The translations under genes were made by a program, and so were the position numbers. From assembly GCA_902779075.1 (NCBI GenBank), contig CACZAK010000195.1, positions 1-25,444 of the forward strand: DNA of 25,444 nucleotides, written 5' to 3'. Every line of letters begins with the position of its first letter. Within the stretch, counting starts at the first letter, position 1. Origin of the DNA: an uncultured bacterium. GTDB lineage: Bacteria > Verrucomicrobiota > Kiritimatiellia > RFP12 > UBA1067. The notes under the pieces are model-generated. The model made no database searches. It saw only the letters and a program-made list of their open reading frames with translations, and was not told the origin of the DNA. Of the stretch, positions 1-6,467 are shown one piece after another.

Positions 1-1
1 G

Positions 2-1579
2 GCGCCGACAGGCGGCAGCGCGGTCGTCAACCTGACGGACGGCGACGCCACGCTGACGCTCGACGAGGACATCGACCTCGGCTCTCTCCGCGTCGTCGGT
101 AGCGGCGTTCTCACCATCGTGCGCGGCGCGCATACGTATCGCGTCGAGTCGATCGAGACAGCTTCAGGCACGCGGCATCTTGTGAGCACATCCAACGGCA
201 AGATTACCTACGAGTACACCTCCACCGGTTTCCTGATAAAGGAACTGCACATGACGCCCGCCCAGGGCGAAACGCTCGTGCTTTCCGACGGCGTCCTCAA
301 CTTCGCGGCAGGCGCGAAGATATTCCCCGGCGCGGGCGGCGCCCTTGGGGGGAGGTCCGTGATCTCGAACGCCTTCACGACGGCCGGAGCCCTTGAGATT
401 CTCGGCGTCACGAACGCAACGCCGCTGGCCGCCGAGGACATGAGCAAGCTGACGTTCGCCGTCACGGGGACGCAGGTGTTTCCCGCGCTTTCCGGCAAGG
501 GCGTGGAGGTGACGTTCGACGCCAACGCATTCGGCGAGCCGACGGACGGCACTGCCGCGCCTGTGGCGACTGTCAAGGCCAACGGCGCGATTACGATGAC
601 TGACAGCGCGTTCGTCGTCCGGGGCGACGAGGCGCACCCGATCGTGTATGACGTCGCCGTGAAGTATGCTCTTCCCAAGGTGATCGACTTCTGGGGCAAT
701 GCCACGCTCACCTTCTCGGGCGCGGGCGCGTACAACGACGGCATGACGAAGGGAACGGACACCATCACGATGCATCCAGGAACGACGGCGACGAGCGCAA
801 AGGCATATCCGTACCACTACGCGAGTGGCGAGGTCGTTCTGGATGGCGCGACGCTGACGCACTCTGAGGGATCCACCTACATCTACTACCTGACGCTCTC
901 CAATGCGGCGTCGGCCTCCGTAACGGGCGGTGCGTTCCAGTTCGGTTTTACGGCATCCGATCCCGTCTTGAAGGTTTCGGGAACGGGAGCATCGACATTT
1001 AACGGGTACTTCACCGTACTGGGAACGAACAAGTCAACTGGCGTCAACAACGTCACGATCGACGTTGAGGATACCGTCGCGGGCGAGGGAGTGGACTTCG
1101 TGATGGCCGGAAACATCTCCTCGGACGGAAGCTACAAGTCCTCGTCCTTCATCAAGACCGGTGCGGGGACGATGCGCCTTGACGGGATCGCGACGTTGAA
1201 CCAGCCGATCCAGGTGAGGGAAGGGACGCTCCTCCTCAACCGGGCGGAAGGGTCGATGGCGGCGGCCAACCAGATTTCGCTTCAGGGCGGAACGCTCGCG
1301 CTCGCGGCGGGGACGTCGAACGAGGTCGCCTCTGTGACGTTGACCGCATCCTCCGCCATGCTGTTTGGCGAAGGCACATCGTTCACCTGCGCAGACCTCA
1401 CCATCTCAGAAGGTTCGACGCTGAACCTCACGGGCGATCTCAAGCACACGGGATTGCGCGTGACAACCGCTCTCGACAGGGAGACGCGCAGGAGAATCAG
1501 GTTCAACGGAGCCCGTGCAAGTCAGGACGCCAACGGCTACATTCGCATTGGCCGTGGCTTCACGATGATCGTCAAGTAG
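2..1579 (+). CDS. β-strand-repeat surface protein, 5'-truncated by window
   Basis: The reading frame is open from base 2, so the gene begins outside the window. The visible 525 residues are rich in Gly, Ala, Thr, Ser and Val with short alternating β-strand segments such as LTLSNAASASVTGGAFQFGF and GTLLLNRAEGSMAAANQISL. This is the style of autotransporter-associated β-strand repeats and passenger β-helices. The pattern GAGTMRLDG followed by QVREGTLLLN is typical of such repeats. The C-terminus (IRIGRGFTMIVK) has neither an outer-membrane β-barrel nor a PEP-CTERM-type anchor, so the export and anchoring route is unclear. A GTG at 119 is an internal codon, not a start. It probably acts at the cell surface or as a secreted protein. 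The exact role and substrate are unknown. A strong hairpin follows the stop. Confidence 0.7.
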   Translation, partial: APTGGSAVVNLTDGDATLTLDEDIDLGSLRVVGSGVLTIVRGAHTYRVESIETASGTRHLVSTSNGKITYEYTSTGFLIKELHMTPAQGETLVLSDGVLNFAAGAKIFPGAGGALGGRSVISNAFTTAGALEILGVTNATPLAAEDMSKLTFAVTGTQVFPALSGKGVEVTFDANAFGEPTDGTAAPVATVKANGAITMTDSAFVVRGDEAHPIVYDVAVKYALPKVIDFWGNATLTFSGAGAYNDGMTKGTDTITMHPGTTATSAKAYPYHYASGEVVLDGATLTHSEGSTYIYYLTLSNAASASVTGGAFQFGFTASDPVLKVSGTGASTFNGYFTVLGTNKSTGVNNVTIDVEDTVAGEGVDFVMAGNISSDGSYKSSSFIKTGAGTMRLDGIATLNQPIQVREGTLLLNRAEGSMAAANQISLQGGTLALAAGTSNEVASVTLTASSAMLFGEGTSFTCADLTISEGSTLNLTGDLKHTGLRVTTALDRETRRRIRFNGARASQDANGYIRIGRGFTMIVK

Positions 1580-1600
1580 TCATTCCGCCGCCGCATCCAC

Positions 1601-1634
1601 CCGTTCCGCGCCGTAATATTACGGTGTGGAACGG
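1601..1634 (+). terminator. 17-bp inverted repeat, probable terminator
   Basis: Two 17-base arms meet with no spacer at 1617/1618. The arm CCGTTCCGCGCCGTAAT pairs with ATTACGGTGTGGAACGG with two G-U wobbles. It lies 22 bases after the stop of the surface-protein gene. The tail (CCAATTTTGG) is only mildly T-rich, so it could instead be a protein-binding palindrome. Confidence 0.5.
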
Positions 1635-1736
1635 CCAATTTTGGCAAAAGGGATGTTTATTGCTGCAAACTGTTCAAAATGCGGCAGCATGATCTACACG
1701 TTCTTGCCTGTAACTTCCTTTTGACTTCTCTTATTT

Positions 1737-1780
1737 CTCCTAAACTCCGTGACTCCTATTCTCCCAATAGCGAAAGCAAT
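1737..1780. repeat. half copy of hairpin element found at 11064-11166
   Basis: CTCCTAAACTCC followed by CTCCCAATAGCGAAAGCAA closely matches the right arm of the long hairpin at 11064-11166 (CTCCTAAACTCC, then ACTCCCAATAGTGAAAGCAA). There is a small insertion between the two blocks. The left arm is absent here, so this looks like a decayed or recombined half element. The rest of 1635-1833 shows no gene I can support. Confidence 0.45.
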
Positions 1781-1833
1781 CAAAGTTATTCTCATGTCCA
1801 TTACTACGTGAAGCGTAGGCGGCGGGCTCCACA

Positions 1834-1930
1834 ATTTCAGGATGAATCGACCAAGTACTGGTGACTCGGCCCTGCGGAGCTGTGTGAACTCTATGGGCTG
1901 GAGATCGCCCAGAAGGAACAGCGTTCATAA
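1834..1930 (+). pseudogene. 3' remnant of the small gene at 4122-4367
   Basis: This stretch matches the last third of the 81-aa gene at 4122-4367. The encoded peptide begins with the same residues, ESTKYW. A TGGTGGTTT (WWF) in the intact copy is TGGTGACTC (W-stop) here, so the frame is closed. The remaining sequence still matches the intact gene's CELYGQEIAQ-region through to the TAA at 1928-1930. Together with the following promoter block it forms a duplicated segment of about 225 bp (1834-2058 against 4273-4500). It is a relic, not a functional gene. Confidence 0.75.
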
Positions 1931-1962
1931 TCTGACCAGCTGCAAATAATTTGAACAGAGAG

Positions 1963-1989
1963 AGGCCGGGAACGATGTGTTTCCGACCT
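1963..1989 (+). terminator. cassette hairpin A
   Basis: The stem AGGCCGGGAA/TTTCCGACCT has one mismatch and one wobble and is followed by TTGTTTCG. It sits just upstream of the sigma-54 promoter at 2000, as a hairpin does in every other copy of the cassette block. Confidence 0.5.
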
Positions 1990-1999
1990 TGTTTCGTCT

Positions 2000-2016
2000 T
2001 GGCACGGAGATTGCTA
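2000..2016 (+). promoter_or_regulatory. sigma-54 promoter P1
   Basis: TGGCACG-GAGA-TTGCTA matches the RpoN -24/-12 consensus, with GG at 2001-2002 and GC at 2013-2014 (10 bp between). The predicted start is near 2026, next to an ATG at 2027. That ATG opens a 17-codon relic matching the N-terminus of the FtsK-like gene at 4464. The real downstream gene starts at 2067. Confidence 0.65.
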
Positions 2017-2066
2017 TATTCGTGGCATGAAAACTGACATGCAAAATCAAGCGGAACGGGTGGCGT

Positions 2067-2735
2067 ATGGATCAGAATGAAATAACGGTATTCCAGCAGT
2101 CGATTGAGGCGTGCGAAGATCCGGCGGAGATCGCACAGAAGGTGAAACTTGCGTTCAAGCGGATGCCGGGGGAGATGGCGCTTGCCTGTTTCGCCAAGGT
2201 GATGACGGCGGAGCTGCCGCATCCGATCAAGGAGGCGGTGTGGGATGCCGTCCGCTACTCGCACATCTGGTGGGGCGTGGACGCGGTGCTGCAGGGGACG
2301 GTGATGGAGAATCCCATCATCCAGCAGGCGTTCTCGGACGCCGTGCCGATGCGCAGATGGGTTGTCGCGAATCGGTTACCGGGCTGGGAGATTACGCAGA
2401 TGACTATTGATTTCTGTGTCGGGATTGGCTTTGATTCATCGCGATATTCTCCCTTGCAGATGCTGATATACGCGCTGACTTCATACGACGATGAATTCCT
2501 CGCGACAAAGTGCCTAAACGCGCTGACGGAAAAAGAGTTGGCGTTTGTCGATTGCCGCGGCAACAACCTGCTCTGGTATCTCACGTATCGCGACGACCGA
2601 AACGCCGCAGGCGGCTTTGCCTGCCCGAAAACTGTTGCCGCGTTGCTGGAGCGCGGCGTCGATCCGTCCCGTCGTAACAACCTCGGCCTCTGCTGGAACG
2701 ACGTCGCCCGGCATGTGATTAGGCCTGAGGTGTGA
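2067..2735 (+). CDS. ankyrin-like protein of unknown function
   Basis: This is a 222-aa protein, predicted cytoplasmic with no signal peptide or membrane segment. The C-terminal third contains ankyrin-like helix pairs: FVDCRGNNLLWYL near residue 157, and VAALLERGVDPSRRNNLGL near 191-209. This suggests a protein-binding solenoid. The N-terminal 100 residues are helical and unrecognised. It is the first gene after sigma-54 promoter P1. Its N-terminus replaces an FtsK-type start that remains as a relic at 2027-2066, so this cargo appears to have been swapped in behind an existing promoter. A deleted relative lies at 3697-3823, and the protein at 13303 shares the GNN-L ankyrin-like signature. A translational start at 2067 is the only reasonable ATG, but no strong ribosome-binding site is visible. 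Confidence 0.6.
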   Translation: MDQNEITVFQQSIEACEDPAEIAQKVKLAFKRMPGEMALACFAKVMTAELPHPIKEAVWDAVRYSHIWWGVDAVLQGTVMENPIIQQAFSDAVPMRRWVVANRLPGWEITQMTIDFCVGIGFDSSRYSPLQMLIYALTSYDDEFLATKCLNALTEKELAFVDCRGNNLLWYLTYRDDRNAAGGFACPKTVAALLERGVDPSRRNNLGLCWNDVARHVIRPEV

Positions 2736-2750
2736 TTTCGTGTGTCCCTG

Positions 2751-2779
2751 TTGCAGCTGGAGGTCAGTTCTGATAAACT
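2751..2779 (+). promoter_or_regulatory. sigma-70 promoter for the 2801/3003 genes
   Basis: TTGCAG, a 17-bp spacer, then TAAACT. It is followed by CAACAAGAAAAGCACC and ATGAGCGA. The same -10 hexamer, leader and first codons occur at 5256-5293, so the two sites are copies of one promoter block. Confidence 0.6.
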
Positions 2780-2800
2780 GTGCGCAACAAGAAAAGCACC

Positions 2801-2953
2801 ATGAGCGAACACACCCAAAACCGCTGGCCAAATCGCCGCCGTCACGAGGCACACGGTGGCGACCTTTCTGGCATCTTCTGCGGAAGGACGTTTAACGGCA
2901 TTCGCAAGATGGTGCAGAATTTCTGCATGGAGAATCCTGCTCGCGCGCAGTAG
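2801..2953 (+). CDS. small 50-aa ORF, unknown
   Basis: The ORF starts ATGAGCGA behind a sigma-70 promoter and the leader AGAAAAGCACC, exactly like the 40-aa ORF at 5286. The products agree only in the first residues (MSE). The product is basic in its first half. The segment 2908-2935 resembles the operator/promoter at 3848-3881, so part of this ORF may be decayed regulatory DNA. It could be a real small protein, a leader peptide that couples translation to the gene at 3003, or a relic. Confidence 0.35.
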   Translation: MSEHTQNRWPNRRRHEAHGGDLSGIFCGRTFNGIRKMVQNFCMENPARAQ

Positions 2954-3002
2954 CAAGTGCAGTGACGAGGTAAAAACAACCAAAAGAGGTCAGGCAGTAT
3001 TT

Positions 3003-3707
3003 ATGAAAAAAACATGTAGTGGCGTTCAATTTCAGGAACCATTCTTTGATCCTTGGGTGGGATCGAATTATGGCTGTGATGGCATTCAGAAGGTTATGAT
3101 TGTCGGTGCGTCCCATTATTGCGAAGAGTCAGGGGCCGCAGTTGACAAGTGCCCATGTGGTTGTGGTAAGTCCAGTGTTCGATGTCGGGGCATGACAAGA
3201 AAGGTAATTCATTGTTACCTGACAAGTGAAGACCGTACTGGATGGGTGAAGACATACACTAAGTTTATCAACTCACTGTATGGGAGAGAGGCAACACAGA
3301 CAGAGAGAGAGGTGGTGTTAGATCATGTCGTGTTTATGAATTACTTACAGCGTGTCGAGGGGAGTGGTTCCGGTGAAAAACATAATGAGTACTTTAAAGA
3401 GCCGTGTCATTTCCACGCATTCTGCAATGTCGTCTTACGTTATCGGCCTGACGTGGTAATCGTTTGGGGCGATAGGGTGTGGAGGGCTATTCTTGATTCA
3501 ATATGTGAATGGAACAACGAGGCAGAAATGGATTGGCAATTGGCAAAATCTGGTTTGTCAGCTGATGTCCGTATAAGTGATTTTACATTTAAAATGTTGA
3601 GTGTTTATCATCCAAGTTATTGTGGCTATGAAACCGCAGACAATCCACATGAGCGATTCAAGAAGTTTGGTGTGATTTTCCCGTCGTGTAGCAGGTGCAG
3701 ATGCTGA
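3003..3707 (+). CDS. GASHY-motif protein, possible uracil-DNA-glycosylase-fold
   Basis: The protein is 234 aa. The ATG at 3003 was chosen because AGAGGT lies upstream and homology-like sequence begins there. Visible landmarks in order are KVMIVGASHY near residue 29, a Cys-rich patch (CPCGCG), VVFMNYLQ, RPDVVIVWG and YHPS. The order GxSHY, a hydrophobic strand, then HPS resembles the layout of the uracil-DNA glycosylase superfamily (GxDPY-type first motif, HPS-type last motif). I infer that fold; I do not claim the activity. A divergent relative lies at 5413-6090 behind an equivalent promoter. The gene is visibly richer in A+T than its neighbours, which fits recent transfer. Its 3' end overlaps an ankyrin-gene remnant. 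Confidence 0.6.
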   Translation: MKKTCSGVQFQEPFFDPWVGSNYGCDGIQKVMIVGASHYCEESGAAVDKCPCGCGKSSVRCRGMTRKVIHCYLTSEDRTGWVKTYTKFINSLYGREATQTEREVVLDHVVFMNYLQRVEGSGSGEKHNEYFKEPCHFHAFCNVVLRYRPDVVIVWGDRVWRAILDSICEWNNEAEMDWQLAKSGLSADVRISDFTFKMLSVYHPSYCGYETADNPHERFKKFGVIFPSCSRCRC

Positions 3708-3823
3708 TACGTGCGCTGACATCTGCCGCGTTGCTGGAATGTGGCGTCGATCCGTCCCGCAGCAACAACATCGGCCTCTGCTGGAACGTTGTCAAGCGTT
3801 ATGTCATCAGGCCGGAGGTGTGA
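3697..3823 (+). pseudogene. deleted copy of the ankyrin-like gene at 2067
   Basis: GCAGATGCTGATACGTGCGC matches 2455-2474 of the ankyrin-like gene. The next block encodes LLECGVDPSRSNNIGLCWN and a C-terminus RPEV, matching that gene's end. The middle is deleted. This is a remnant of a second copy, now lying between the GASHY gene and the DUF3791 pair. Confidence 0.7.
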
Positions 3824-3852
3824 AGGTATTTTAAGGATACCACACGATGGTA

Positions 3853-3881
3853 CTGATTTTCTGCATAGAAAATGGTATAAT
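3853..3881 (+). promoter_or_regulatory. promoter with embedded operator for the DUF3791 pair
   Basis: CTGATT, 17 bp, TATAAT. A perfect inverted repeat, ATTTTCT-GCAT-AGAAAAT (3856-3873), fills the spacer, so a bound repressor would block RNA polymerase. A good ribosome-binding site (AGGAGAT, 3894-3900) precedes the ATG at 3907. Confidence 0.6.
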
Positions 3882-3906
3882 GTCGCCGTCAACAGGAGAT
3901 TGAGAG

Positions 3907-4125
3907 ATGTCAGAGAGGGCTAAAGTCGCAGAGTTCGTATCGTTCTGCATCGAGATGTTCGCCAAGGCCAAAAGGCTTTCGGGCGAAAAGGTCGCTGCAC
4001 TCTTTCAATCTTGCGGTGCAATCGACTACCTTGATTCTGGTTATGATGTTCTTCACACGCAGGGAGAGCGCTGGCTGGTGTCCGACCTTGACGAATTCCT
4101 GAAGATAAGGGGTGTATCCGCATGA
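3907..4125 (+). CDS. DUF3791 family protein
   Basis: The protein is 72 aa. The body, with FVSFCIEMFA, SGEKVAALFQ, IDYLDSGYDVLHTQG and SDLDEFL, has the pattern of DUF3791: the conserved YDVLHTQG block followed by an acidic helix. DUF3791 genes commonly sit in small operons with DUF3990-type or similar partners and are thought to be toxin/antitoxin-like, but the function is not established. It overlaps the next gene by four bases (ATGA), indicating translational coupling. The promoter contains a palindrome, consistent with autoregulation. Its operon lies between the first and second sigma-54 units and has its own sigma-70 promoter. Confidence 0.7.
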   Translation: MSERAKVAEFVSFCIEMFAKAKRLSGEKVAALFQSCGAIDYLDSGYDVLHTQGERWLVSDLDEFLKIRGVSA

Positions 4126-4367
4126 GGTTCAAAGAAACATTTACTCAGGACGACCTAAGAACTATACTTCCTTCGAAAATTGCATTGGTAGCGGACATCC
4201 TGTCAAAGCGTTCAGGTGAAGATACTGTTAAGATCATGACAGATTTCTATCGGTCAAGGACATACGCCATGTTGCAGAATGAATCAACCAAATACTGGTG
4301 GTTTGGCCCTGCGGAGTTATGTGAACTCTACGGGCAGGAGATTGCCCAAAGGGAACAGCGCTCATAA
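4122..4367 (+). CDS. small partner of the DUF3791 gene
   Basis: The protein is 81 aa, starting at an ATG that overlaps the upstream stop. It is predicted helical and cytoplasmic. The pattern SRTYAMLQNESTKYWW, then a PAELCELYGQE helix, resembles small proteins that accompany DUF3791 genes in other genomes (FYxSxTYxxL-E-T-W-type). This is recollection of a pattern, not a search. It is likely the second component of a two-gene, possibly toxin/antitoxin-like unit. A truncated copy with an in-frame stop is at 1834-1930. Its stop codon lies inside the start of the next cassette block. Confidence 0.6.
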   Translation: MRFKETFTQDDLRTILPSKIALVADILSKRSGEDTVKIMTDFYRSRTYAMLQNESTKYWWFGPAELCELYGQEIAQREQRS

Positions 4368-4399
4368 TCTGACCACCTGCAAATAATTTGAACAGAGAG

Positions 4400-4426
4400 A
4401 GGCCGGGAACGATGTATTTCCGGCCT
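4400..4426 (+). terminator. cassette hairpin B
   Basis: The stem AGGCCGGGAA/TTTCCGGCCT (one wobble) is followed by GTTTTCG. It ends the DUF3791 operon and lies directly before promoter P2. Confidence 0.6.
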
Positions 4427-4436
4427 GTTTTCGCCT

Positions 4437-4453
4437 TGGCACGGAGATTGCTA
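4437..4453 (+). promoter_or_regulatory. sigma-54 promoter P2
   Basis: TGGCACG-GAGA-TTGCTA, GG 4438-4439, GC 4450-4451. The predicted start is about 4463, and the FtsK-like gene's ATG is at 4464, so the transcript would be leaderless. An overlapping TATATT (4452-4457) could act as a sigma-70 -10 but has no matching -35. Confidence 0.65.
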
Positions 4454-4463
4454 TATTCGAGGC

Positions 4464-5258
4464 ATGAAAACTGAGATACAAAATCAAGTGGAACATGTGG
4501 ATCGGATCGGCCTATCGCTTCAAACCACTCTGGTGAAGAACCAGGGGCTCATGGTCGTAGTGGGGCGCGACGAACAGGGCGGGGACATCGCCTTTGATCT
4601 GGCGACGCTGCCGCATCTGCTGATTGGTGGCTCAACCGGATCGGGCAAGTCCGTGTGCATCAAATCGATACTGTCGCAGTTGATGCGCACGAAGACGCCT
4701 GATGAGGTCAAGTTCATCATCTACGACGAGAAGTGCATCGAGTTCAGGCGGATGGGAAATTGTCCTTATCTGTTCAAGCCGGTGATCACCGATCCACAAG
4801 CGCTTCTATCGATGCTTGATGCGGTGCGAGATGAGCTTGAGGATCGCACGCAGGCAATCAGGAACGGGGACCCGGTAACGCGTATCGTGGTGGTTGCGGA
4901 CGAGTATGCCGGGTTGATGGTCAGCCATAGCGAGAGGGCCGAGCCGCTGCTTGCCAAAATGCTTGTGTTAGGAAGGGCTGCTGGCGTTCATTTCATTTTT
5001 GCTACGCAGAGACCGGATGAAGTGGTTATGTCGCCGTCCCTGCGCTGCGGCTTTTCCGGACGCATCGCATTCAAGGTGGCTTTTGAAGAGGATTCGCGCA
5101 TGATCATTGACGAGAACGGCGCCGACCGCCTGAACGGCAAAGGCGGTTTCCTGTTCCGCGATTCGACGGGGCTGCATCGCGGCCAAGTGCCGTACATTTC
5201 CGATGAGGATTTCGAAAGTTTGTGCGCGTGCGTTGACACGGAAAAACCAATTTGCTAA
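4464..5258 (+). CDS. single-domain FtsK/SpoIIIE-like DNA translocase
   Basis: A 264-aa RecA-fold motor of the FtsK/HerA class. Residues 55-63 are a Walker A loop (GGSTGSGKS), 141-148 a Walker B strand (IVVVADEY), and 179-184 the FATQRP motif typical of FtsK motors. FKVAFEEDSRMIIDENGADR followed by GKGGFLFR also matches the C-terminal part of FtsK motor domains. The N-terminal membrane part, the linker and the C-terminal winged-helix γ domain of chromosomal FtsK are absent, so this is a mini-motor rather than the cell-division protein. It probably pumps double-stranded DNA in the cytoplasm, perhaps for a mobile element or a defence system. It follows P2 with almost no untranslated leader. Its stop codon is part of the next promoter's -10. 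Confidence 0.85.
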   Translation: MKTEIQNQVEHVDRIGLSLQTTLVKNQGLMVVVGRDEQGGDIAFDLATLPHLLIGGSTGSGKSVCIKSILSQLMRTKTPDEVKFIIYDEKCIEFRRMGNCPYLFKPVITDPQALLSMLDAVRDELEDRTQAIRNGDPVTRIVVVADEYAGLMVSHSERAEPLLAKMLVLGRAAGVHFIFATQRPDEVVMSPSLRCGFSGRIAFKVAFEEDSRMIIDENGADRLNGKGGFLFRDSTGLHRGQVPYISDEDFESLCACVDTEKPIC

Positions 5259-5261
5259 ACT
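5233..5261 (+). promoter_or_regulatory. sigma-70 promoter for the 5286/5413 genes
   Basis: TTGACA, 17 bp, TAAACT is a near-consensus site. The -10 begins with the TAA stop of the FtsK-like gene. It is the sister of the site at 2751-2779. Confidence 0.7.
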
Positions 5262-5285
5262 ACCGCCAAAGGCAAGAAAGGCACC

Positions 5286-5408
5286 ATGAGCGAGAACCAT
5301 GCAAAAACCACTAAGCATTATATTGAAGGTGAAGGAATGGAATTTAATGATGTACTTAAAGAGGCGAGAAAAGCAATATTGGACGCTCTAACAAAGAAAG
5401 GAAGATGA
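5286..5408 (+). CDS. small 40-aa ORF, unknown
   Basis: The ORF starts ATGAGCGA behind AAAGGCACC and a strong promoter. The C-terminal half is a charged amphipathic helix (DVLKEARKAILDALTKKG). The stop is four bases before the next gene, so translation is probably coupled. It occupies the same place as the 50-aa ORF at 2801. It may be a small partner protein or a leader peptide. Confidence 0.45.
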   Translation: MSENHAKTTKHYIEGEGMEFNDVLKEARKAILDALTKKGR

Positions 5409-5412
5409 AAAG

Positions 5413-6090
5413 ATGAATTTTGACGTGAATGATTTTCGGATGCGTTATCCAGAAATGTCCCCTTACGTTGGGAATCAGTACAGCTTAGCTCAGGAACATA
5501 ACTGTGCATTGCTTGTTATTGGAGAGAGCCATTATCTTCCAGGCGATAGCACTGTTCACAAAGATTGTGCCACCTGGTATACATCTGACCATACAAAGTT
5601 GAATCAAAAAGAGAGAGGTTGGATTGACACAAGTGGTCTCATTTGCGATGAACTTAAAAAGCAGCAAAAGAGTTTCTCGGATAAAGCATTTGGAATTTGG
5701 AGGTTTGGTTATCAAAAGATTAACCAATGGGGACCGAAGTTTGATGACTATCGTATGCTCTTCCCTTACACGGTGTTCTTCAATTTCTATCTTCGTCCAG
5801 CAAATCAAGGCAACACGTTTAAGGAATTGTGTACACCTCAAGATAAAGTCGTTGCAAATGCTAACTTTCAATACATGGTTGAACAATATCAACCGAATGG
5901 CATTGTATTCTTATCAAGACTCGCCTTTGAATCGTGTGGAGCGAAGAACATGTTGAGTATTCCTGTTGCGGGAGCTCCACACCCAACCTGCTGCTGGTGG
6001 AACAGAAAGTGTTCTAAATATGCTGGACGCTTCGGAAGAGACCTTGTTCAAGATGGTATGACAGGTTTTGATTGGAAGTGGACACGATAG
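5413..6090 (+). CDS. GESHY-motif protein, possible uracil-DNA-glycosylase-fold
   Basis: A 225-aa protein, predicted cytoplasmic. Landmarks are LLVIGESHYLPGD near residue 34, a Trp/Tyr-rich middle (IWRFGYQKINQWG), YTVFFNFYLRP, YQPNGIVFLS and GAPHPTCCWW near 191. The order and spacing of the GESHY, F-N, strand and HP motifs match the 3003 protein, although overall identity is low. The fold suggestion (uracil-DNA glycosylase superfamily) rests on these motifs alone. It is the last gene of a unit that begins with the FtsK-like motor, so a role on incoming or modified DNA is conceivable. The A+T-rich composition differs from its surroundings and suggests transfer. Its start is supported by its position four bases after the small ORF. 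Confidence 0.6.
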   Translation: MNFDVNDFRMRYPEMSPYVGNQYSLAQEHNCALLVIGESHYLPGDSTVHKDCATWYTSDHTKLNQKERGWIDTSGLICDELKKQQKSFSDKAFGIWRFGYQKINQWGPKFDDYRMLFPYTVFFNFYLRPANQGNTFKELCTPQDKVVANANFQYMVEQYQPNGIVFLSRLAFESCGAKNMLSIPVAGAPHPTCCWWNRKCSKYAGRFGRDLVQDGMTGFDWKWTR

Positions 6091-6145
6091 GCGTTGTAGT
6101 TAACAACTATTATGCTATAAATGGTGTTGCTGAACCTTCGGGCTT

Positions 6146-6262
6146 GCGGATTGGTACATGAAGCAAGGCGGTGACGAGAATCGCAAGAGGGCGCTGAAGT
6201 CGCTGGAAGAGTTGGCCAAGGAAGGTTTTGGTTTTGCACGGCAGAAGTTGGCTGCGTTGTAG
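6146..6262 (+). pseudogene. 3' remnant of the 135-aa cassette-end family
   Basis: The 38 codons end in EELAKEGFGFARQKLAAL, nearly the same as the end of the gene at 7906-8313 (EESAKEGFGFARQKLSAL). The first residues (ADWYMKQGGDENRKRALK) differ from that gene and look like a Sel1-type repeat. No start is present. 6091-6145 shows nothing recognisable. Confidence 0.7.
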
Positions 6263-6267
6263 GTTGC

Positions 6268-6298
6268 TTGCGGCGCGCGCGGGGCGCGCGCCCTACCG
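6268..6298. repeat. GC-palindromic REP-like element, copy 1
   Basis: GCGCGCG-CGGGG-CGCGCGC with the constant tail CCTACCG. It starts six bases after the stop of the 135-aa-family remnant. Further copies are at 8319, 8376 and 9258, and a stem-variant copy is at 23635. Confidence 0.75.
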
Positions 6299-6351
6299 GT
6301 TTGGGCGTGAGAGTTGATTGTTCATAATTTTATCGGCTGGTGAAATATTTT

Positions 6352-6384
6352 GCGGCGGATGGTGTAGGATGCGCCTTCCGCCGC
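6352..6384 (+). terminator. cassette hairpin C
   Basis: GCGGCGGA pairs with TCCGCCGC around an inner wobble-containing stem. It is followed by TTGATTTTGTG and then promoter P3. Confidence 0.55.
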
Positions 6385-6396
6385 TTGATTTTGTGT

Positions 6397-6413
6397 TGGC
6401 ACAGATGTTGCTA
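6397..6413 (+). promoter_or_regulatory. sigma-54 promoter P3
   Basis: TGGCACA-GATG-TTGCTA, GG 6398-6399, GC 6410-6411. The predicted start is near 6423, 45 bases before the ATG at 6468, which has AAGGAGA at 6454-6460. Confidence 0.65.
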
Positions 6414-6467
6414 TGAGGTTGGCGTCCGAAAATCGTGGCAATCATAAACCAGCAAGGAGATTACGCT

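Noticed and set aside
2011..2020. TATATT at P1 and P2 as an ordinary sigma-70 promoter
   Set aside because: No -35 at proper distance, and the other five copies lack TATATT while keeping the -24/-12 elements. It may still add activity at these two sites.
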